This document shows, piece by piece, positions 59,189-64,000 of a stretch of 64,000 bases of DNA. The notes under the pieces are model-generated. The model saw only the letters and a program-made list of their open reading frames with translations. It had not been told where the DNA came from and did not search any database. The DNA comes from Streptomyces sp. NBC_00536 (lineage in GTDB: Bacteria > Actinomycetota > Actinomycetes > Streptomycetales > Streptomycetaceae). The stretch spans positions 8,494,001-8,558,000 of the forward strand of contig NZ_CP107819.1 in assembly GCF_036346295.1 (NCBI RefSeq). The letters run 5' to 3'. The position numbers were made by a program, and so were the translations under genes. How positions within the stretch are numbered: position 1 is the stretch's first letter; each line of letters starts with the position of its first letter.

Positions 59189-60236
59189 CTGCCGGATGTT
59201 GGTTACACATGGGTCTCCGAATAAACGGAGATCTGCCATGCCCCCTTCGCTGCAACAGCAGCAGGACCGCCAGGCCCAGCATCGCCTGGCGGTCCTGCGC
59301 CATGCCGAGGAAGTCACGGGAACGTCGCGCTGACCTGTCGCTACTACGGCATCAGCCGCACGTGCTTCTACAAGTGGTTGCGCCGGTACCAAGACGAGGG
59401 CCTCGACGGCCTGCGGGGTCGCTCCAGCAAGCCGCATCATTGCCCGCACGCCACCGAGGACGACGTCGTCAACAAGATCGTCTACCTCTGGCAGCACTAC
59501 CACTTCGGTCCGATGAAGATCAAGATGTACCTGAAGCGGTACCACGACATCGACATCGCCTGCTCCGCCGTCTACTACATCCTCAAGAGGCTCGGGATGA
59601 ACCGTCTGCCGGCCTCCCAGCGCTACAAACGGCACGACAAGCGCTACACCCGCTATGAGAAGCAGCAGCCCGGCAACCGAGTCCAGATCGACGTAAAATT
59701 CTCCGAACCGATCGGCCTCCCAGCCCAGAACCCAGCCGCAGCGCCAGTCACCGCCACCCTGCCCAAGCGACGGCGGCGGGCGAAGTGCTACCAGTTCACC
59801 GCCACCGACGACTGCACCCGGCTGCGGGACCTGCGGATCTACCCGCGGTGCGTCCAGAAGACCGCTGTGCAGTTCCTCGACTACGTCCTGGAGAGTCTGC
59901 CCTTTCGCGTCGAGGTGATCCAGACAGACAACGGAGCCGAGTTCCAGTCCGCCTTCCACTGGAACGTCCTCGACAAGGGCATCGCCCACACCTACATCAA
60001 ACCGGCATCCCCGCACCTCAATGGCAAGGTTGAACGGTCCCACCGCATCGACGCCGAGGAACTCTACCGCATGCTCGACGGCGTCGTCATCGATGACACC
60101 GGCGTCTTCAACGACAAGCTCCGCGAGTGGGAGGACTACTACAACTATCACCGCCCCCACGGCGCCCTCGGCGGCCAAACGCCATACGAACGACTCAAGC
60201 AGAAGACCCAGACCCGCTGTAATCAAGCTCCGGCAA
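59189..60236 (+). mobile_element. IS481-type element between cas2 and the second cas3 relic
   Basis: Ends carry imperfect inverted repeats GCCGGATGTTGGTTACA (59191) and, on the minus strand, GCCGGAGCTTGATTACA (near 60219-60234). Length about 1.05 kb. It separates the cas operon from the second array and cuts into the second cas3. Confidence 0.65.
59238..60225 (+). pseudogene. IS481-type integrase-fold transposase with N-terminal frameshift
   Basis: From ATG 59238 the frame starts PPSLQQQQDRQAQHRLAVLR and HAEEVTG, then shifts near 59320. The following frame continues VALTCRYYGISRTCFYKWLR (HTH), KRYTRYEKQQPGNRVQIDVK (first Asp), YQFTATDDCTRLRDLRIYPR, RVEVIQTDNGAEFQSAFHWN (second Asp) and PASPHLNGKVERSHRIDAEE (Glu). 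The catalytic triad is intact but the first 27 codons are out of frame. The reading frame has no stop before the IS end and runs on into neighbouring DNA. Confidence 0.75.
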
Positions 60237-60237
60237 A

Positions 60238-60461
60238 TGCACACCTAGCGTCCGGGCCCGCTCCGGCTCGTCTCCGAGATCGAACGCGACAGCGATGCAC
60301 CTCCGTTGATTCCCGGAGAGACCGCGGTCCCAGAGGAATAGGGTCATAGCAGCGGCGTCGAGGAGATGCCTCACCACCGGATACGGCGGCAGCACCTCCG
60401 CCAACCTGCGCGCCTTCTCCCACAGGGTCTGGTCCGGCTCATATCCCGGTTTCTTCATCAC
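60238..60461 (-). pseudogene. cas3: Second cas3, N-terminal relic
   Basis: From GTG 60461 the minus frame reads KKPGYEPDQTLWEKARRLAE, VLPPYPVVRHLLDAAAMTLF and LWDRGLSGNQRRCIAVAFDL, then GDEPERARTLGVH, where the IS begins. Over some 66 residues it is about 80 percent identical to the start of the intact cas3, clearly a diverged homologue rather than a recent copy. The HD 'LHDIGK' and everything after are gone. Confidence 0.85.
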
Positions 60462-60627
60462 GGCTGGACTCTTCCAGCAGACCGACTGCCTGACACGGAC
60501 TCAATCAGAGGTAACTGACAACACCTGTCGCGGTACAGCCTTACGCTTCCTTCATGACAGTCATCCCTGCTGATCCTTATCTGGCAAAGCAATTGCAAAC
60601 CGGCTAGAAAGGTGCAGGTGGCGAAGT
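60462..60627 (+). promoter_or_regulatory. CRISPR leader 2
   Basis: The 166 bases between the cas3 relic and array 2. They share with leader 1 the block 60498-60523 (GACTCAATCAGAG then ACTGACAACA) and the repeat-proximal block 60595-60617 (GCAAACCGGCTAGAAAG) followed by GCAGGTGGCGAAG against the first repeat. Confidence 0.75.
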
Positions 60628-61388
60628 GTGCTCCCCGCCGACGCGGGGGTGATCCGTCCTCACGGAGCTGTTCCCTCTGGATCGGCCCGTGCTCCCCGCC
60701 GACGCGGGGGTGATCCGGCAGCGGGCCGGAAGGCCTGGGACACCGCCGCGTGCTCCCCGCCGACGCGGGGGTGATCCGTGGTGGCAGTGAGCGACGAGGA
60801 GCGGCGGGCCGTGCTCCCCGCCGACGCGGGGGTGATCCGGTCTGCGCGCCACTGCTTCCACATCTGCCAGGGTGCTCCCCGCCGACGCGGGGGTGATCCG
60901 TCTGCCCGTCGTCCTGGGGTTCCCCGCCGAGGGTGCTCCCCGCCGACGCGGGGGTGATCCGGCGGGCAGGTTGGTGGAGTCGTTCGCTGTAATGTGCTCC
61001 CCGCCGACGCGGGGGTGATCCGGCTAGCCCTGTTGACAATACGGCGCGAGACCCGTGCTCCCCGCCGACGCGGGGGTGATCCGATGCCGATGAGGAGGAA
61101 AACGGCGCCCAGCACGTGCTCCCCGCCGACGCGGGGGTGATCCGGCGTGGGGCGTTTCGCCCAACACCCTGGTGGAGTGCTCCCCGCCGACGCGGGGGTG
61201 ATCCGGTCTCCGCCCACAAGTCCGGGCCGTGCACCCCGTGCTCCCCGCCGACGCGGGGGTGATCCGGAGTACGAGTGGGAGCAGTACCGCGCCCGGCAGT
61301 GTTCCCCGCCGACGCGGGGGTGATCCGCATGCGGTCGGTGTCGGGGTGGGGCCGGCGCGGTGTTCCCCGCCGACGCGGGGGTGATCCG
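60628..61388 (+). CRISPR. Type I-E CRISPR array 2, 13 repeats
   Basis: Thirteen 29-nt repeats at a 61-nt period with 12 spacers of 32 nt. The repeat starts GTGCTCCCCGCCGACG and ends GGGGGTGATCCG, differing from the array 1 repeat at two positions. The last two repeats (61299 and 61360) start GTGTTCC instead of GTGCTCC, marking the right as the leader-distal end. It would be transcribed on the plus strand from leader 2. No cas genes lie beside it except the cas3 relic. Confidence 0.97.
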
Positions 61389-61455
61389 GGCCAGGTAGCG
61401 GCGGGTGCCCCGGGGTAGCCGGGAGCCGTATGTCCCCGCAGTCGCCACGGCCCTG

Positions 61456-62187
61456 TTATCGGAAGTCGTTCAGCCAGTCGCCTGGGAGCAGGTCGCGTAG
61501 TGCGTCGAGGGCTGCTTCGGTGCGGGCACGGGCCAGGAGAGCCATGCCGTCGTCGTCACGCAGGAGAACGTCATGGCCGAGGAACCAGCGGGTGCTGTGT
61601 TCTTCCTCGCCCATCGGATAGGCGGGGAACGGCAGCTGAGTACAGTTTTGTTCCAGCACTTCGATGCCATGGTCGTCGAAGTCGATCAGGAAGTCGCAGC
61701 GCTCGCCATTGGTCTGCAGGGATTCCGACAGCACGATTTCGATGAAGCACAGGGATAGCCGCTCCAGCCAGATTTCCCAGCGTTCGGCAGCCTTGTCGGC
61801 CAAGTCGGCCCTGATGAAGACGGCGGGGTCTTCGTCCACGAGGGTGTCGAGGAGGATTCCCCAGGAGGCGGCCCCCTGGTTCTCATGCCGGAAGACGAGC
61901 GCTTCCTTGGCCTCGTCGACATACAGCTCGGACGGGCTGAGCAGGTCGTCATGGTTGCTGGTCAGGTCCCGGCGACGGCCGAACAGCACATACGCCTCTC
62001 GAAGCGCCAGTGGCAGCCGGATACCGAGTCTCTCCTCCGCGGCCACGAGGTCTGCCTCGCTCCAGCCGTCGTCATCGCCGAGCGCCTCCGACCAGTTCGC
62101 AACGAACCCTCGGATGAACTCCCAGGCATCCCTGCTGCCTTCAATACCCGCAGCGAGCGACCGCTTCATATCGAACTCATGTGTCAT
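61456..62187 (-). CDS. SMI1/KNR4 family protein
   Basis: A 243-aa protein from ATG 62187 (or ATG 62169). The SMI1/KNR4 pattern is SEADLVAAEERLGIRLPLAL, REAYVLFGRRRDLTSNHDDL, LSPSELYVDEAKEALVFRHE and NQGAASWGILLDTL. The C-terminal part is acidic. Third member of the family in the window, and not closely similar to the other two. It probably acts in the cytoplasm as an immunity or binding protein. It is convergent with array 2. Confidence 0.8.
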   Translation of the reverse strand: MTHEFDMKRSLAAGIEGSRDAWEFIRGFVANWSEALGDDDGWSEADLVAAEERLGIRLPLALREAYVLFGRRRDLTSNHDDLLSPSELYVDEAKEALVFRHENQGAASWGILLDTLVDEDPAVFIRADLADKAAERWEIWLERLSLCFIEIVLSESLQTNGERCDFLIDFDDHGIEVLEQNCTQLPFPAYPMGEEEHSTRWFLGHDVLLRDDDGMALLARARTEAALDALRDLLPGDWLNDFR

Positions 62188-62263
62188 GGAAGGACGATAT
62201 CGGCTCCGTCTACGCAGTCCTTTGGCGCCAGCAGCGTCGAAGTCCGTTGAGGCGCGGGGGAGG

Positions 62264-64000
62264 TCAGGTGTGTGTGGTGCCTGCTGCTGTACGCGGTGGT
62301 GTGCCGGTGAGGGCGTGGCTGATTGCGGTTTCGGTGGTGTCGGTGAGGGTGATGTCGTAGGTCCGGGCCATCTGCTGGAGCCGGGCCACTGTCCGGCGGA
62401 TGGCTGCCTGGTCGTCGGTGGCGGCTTCGATCCGGAGCAGGTCCTGGTAGAGGACTTCCGAGGTCTCCTCGACGGTGAGGGCTTTGTGGACGGTGCGGCG
62501 GGCGGCGTCGAGGTCGGGTGTGCTGCTGTCGGCGTGCCAGCGGGCGAGGGTGTGTGCGATGTCGGTGATCCTGGACAGCATCACCTGGATGTCGGGCTCG
62601 GCCCAGGGCAGCGTGCGCCCTTCGAAGGGGCGGCCGCGGACCAGGGCCAGCGCGGCCTCAAGGTCGGCGGTCCCGGCTCCCGCTCCGGCCGCAAGACCAC
62701 GCGAGGCGAGGTCTTTGAAGACACGCCAGTCCGAACTGACTGAGGGGTCCAGGGTGTACCCGGCGCCGTTTTTCGGGCGGGGCAGGAGCGGGCGGCCGTC
62801 GCTGGTGAGGCCCAGGGCCGAGCGCAGCTCTGACAGGCGGGAGTGCATGGTGCGCGGGGACCAGGGCGTGACCGGGTCCATGGCCTGGCACAGGTACTCG
62901 ATCCCCCGTCCGGGCCGCTGACACAGGAGCGCGGCGATGGCGGCGGTGCGGGGGCTGTGAGCGGTCGTCGCGGTACCGGTGATCTGCAGGGGCCCCAAGA
63001 CGTCGATGCGCACCCCGGGGCCTTCGGCAGCAGGACGCGGAAGAACAGCGGGGGCGCGCTCCGGGGTTCGGGCCTGTGCGGTGGCCGGGGCGTCAGCGCC
63101 GGACTCGCCCTCCGACTCCTCCTCTTGAGGCACCTCCTGACCAGTTTTGGTCTCGGGCTCGGGCTCGGGCTCGGGCTGGGGGGTGGTGGCAGGCCCGTGC
63201 CCGGTTCCTGTGAGGAGTGCGGGGAAGGGGTTGCCCGGGTCCTGGGCTTCGGCGGTGGTGGCATGGACCGTTAGGGGATGCCCGGCCGCGGCCGTCTGGT
63301 CGTGGCCTTCCGCGAACCCCCATGCGCCGGTGGCCGGCTGTGCTTCCTGGGTGGAGACCTGCAGAGCGTGGAGGTACTGCTGGTACTGCTCGTCCGTGAT
63401 CCGCTGCAGGGTGACCGGCAGGCCGATCGGCTCCAGCGTGGGCTCCGCACTGGTGGTGACGTCCAGGATTTCGGCGTGTGGGAAGGCCTGCCGGGCGGTG
63501 TCGCTGGCGGGCAGGACAACCGCCGTGGTCAGGGTGCGGGCGGCGGCCAGGGCGTCGGCAAGCTGCATCAGGTGCTCGCTGTCGTGTTCGCCTGCGGCGA
63601 TCAGCATCCAGGGCAGGGCCTGTTCACCGCTCTGATGGGTTTCCAGCAGCAGTTCGCCGAGGTCGGCGGCGACGGCGGGTAGGTGCGGCATCGTCCGGAC
63701 GCGGCCCTGGGGCAGGAGCTGGGCCAGGCGGGTACCGAGACCCGCGGTCAGGATTTCGCTGTAACCGCCCCACCCGCACGTTCCCAGCTCCAGGGCCAGG
63801 GCGCGGGTGACTTCGAGGATGTCGTCGGGGGTGCCGTCCAGGAGCAGGACACCGCAGGTGGACAGGTCGGCCATGAGCAGCCCGTCCTGGTGGGCGCCGA
63901 GCGTCACGAGGTGCGGGTAGGGCGCCGGCACCTCGTGCAGGTCTACGGCGTTAGCGAGGATGGCGCCGGGGTCCAGGACCCACGTCCGGGCATCGTCCGG
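62264..64000 (-). CDS. BTAD-containing regulator-like protein (partial, 3' part)
   Basis: The minus frame is open to the window edge, so the N-terminus is missing. The visible 578 residues have an alpha/beta region (MADLSTCGVLLLDGTPDDIL), a long Pro/Glu/Thr-rich linker, and at the C-terminus a winged-helix-like domain (VRIDVLGPLQITGTATTAHS, AIAALLCQRPGRGIEYLCQA, MHSRLSELRSALGL) followed by a bacterial transcriptional activator (BTAD) domain (AARRTVHKALTVEETSEVLY, QDLLRIEAATDDQAAIRRTV). Proteins of this layout in Streptomyces usually have membrane helices and LysM in the missing part. Role unproven. Confidence 0.75.
   Translation of the reverse strand, partial: PDDARTWVLDPGAILANAVDLHEVPAPYPHLVTLGAHQDGLLMADLSTCGVLLLDGTPDDILEVTRALALELGTCGWGGYSEILTAGLGTRLAQLLPQGRVRTMPHLPAVAADLGELLLETHQSGEQALPWMLIAAGEHDSEHLMQLADALAAARTLTTAVVLPASDTARQAFPHAEILDVTTSAEPTLEPIGLPVTLQRITDEQYQQYLHALQVSTQEAQPATGAWGFAEGHDQTAAAGHPLTVHATTAEAQDPGNPFPALLTGTGHGPATTPQPEPEPEPETKTGQEVPQEEESEGESGADAPATAQARTPERAPAVLPRPAAEGPGVRIDVLGPLQITGTATTAHSPRTAAIAALLCQRPGRGIEYLCQAMDPVTPWSPRTMHSRLSELRSALGLTSDGRPLLPRPKNGAGYTLDPSVSSDWRVFKDLASRGLAAGAGAGTADLEAALALVRGRPFEGRTLPWAEPDIQVMLSRITDIAHTLARWHADSSTPDLDAARRTVHKALTVEETSEVLYQDLLRIEAATDDQAAIRRTVARLQQMARTYDITLTDTTETAISHALTGTPPRTAAGTTHT

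Noticed and set aside
60458..61448. Long minus-strand open frames across array 2
   Set aside because: Same artefact of the repeat unit; no start context.
1..64000. tRNA or rRNA genes
   Set aside because: No cloverleaf with GTTCRANNC-type T-arm or ribosomal RNA signature was noticed on either strand by eye.

Overview
The window is high-GC actinobacterial DNA, most likely from a Streptomyces. The evidence is codon use biased to G or C at third positions, frequent GTG and TTG starts with GGAGG-type ribosome binding sites, and families typical of that genus: SMI1/KNR4 proteins, NB-ARC/TPR ATPases, a BTAD protein, and remnants of helicase-associated-domain proteins like those near ends of linear Streptomyces replicons. 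The dense and often nested insertion sequences, two group II introns and many truncated genes point to an accessory region such as a chromosome arm or a large plasmid. The sequence alone does not decide which.

Layout. 1-5.2 kb: gene remnants, an unrecognised 277-aa protein, a protein resembling the InvB/SpaK secretion chaperones, a YdcH/DUF465-like protein and a 2H phosphoesterase. 5.5-11.7 kb: a compact gene set that looks like a peptide-modification (RiPP) cluster: a GRDP-like protein, a TfuA-YcaO fusion with an apparent CTG start, a radical SAM enzyme, a SagB-type dehydrogenase, and on the other strand a beta-rich protein preceded by a 43-aa ORF with an ideal ribosome binding site that could be a precursor. 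11.8-14.2 kb: group II intron with an HNH-tailed reverse transcriptase. 14.3-17.7 kb: hypothetical genes, an epimerase gene cut by an IS, a secreted protein. 17.7-21.5 kb: an IS3 element inside an IS1182-type element inside another transposase gene. 21.7-26 kb: DUF4239 membrane protein, HalD/BesD-like oxygenase, cold-shock-like protein, unknown protein. 26-31.2 kb: IS481 and IS5 remnants around a VOC protein, then a large NB-ARC/TPR ATPase. 31.5-36.5 kb: small secreted protein, helicase remnant, plasmid-type small genes, second VOC protein, intact IS110. 36.5-42.7 kb: unknown protein, second group II intron, two SMI1/KNR4 proteins, HEAT-repeat protein. 42.7-47.5 kb: IS4 inside IS110 inside IS630, with the excised sequences reconstructable exactly. 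47.5-61.4 kb: a type I-E CRISPR-Cas locus. 61.4-64 kb: third SMI1/KNR4 protein and the 3' part of a BTAD regulator that runs off the window.

The CRISPR-Cas locus has a 32-repeat array on the minus strand, a leader shared with the divergent cas3, then cas3, and the operon casA-casB-cas7-cas5-cas6e-cas1-cas2 with 4-nt overlaps nearly throughout. The set is complete (interference, crRNA processing and adaptation). A second array of 13 repeats lies beyond an IS. It has a homologous leader and, beside that leader, only the first ~74 codons of a second cas3, so it looks like the relic of a second I-E locus whose array may now be served by the intact cas genes. Two decayed repeats exactly one repeat-spacer period apart lie between cas3 and casA and suggest a third, dead array.
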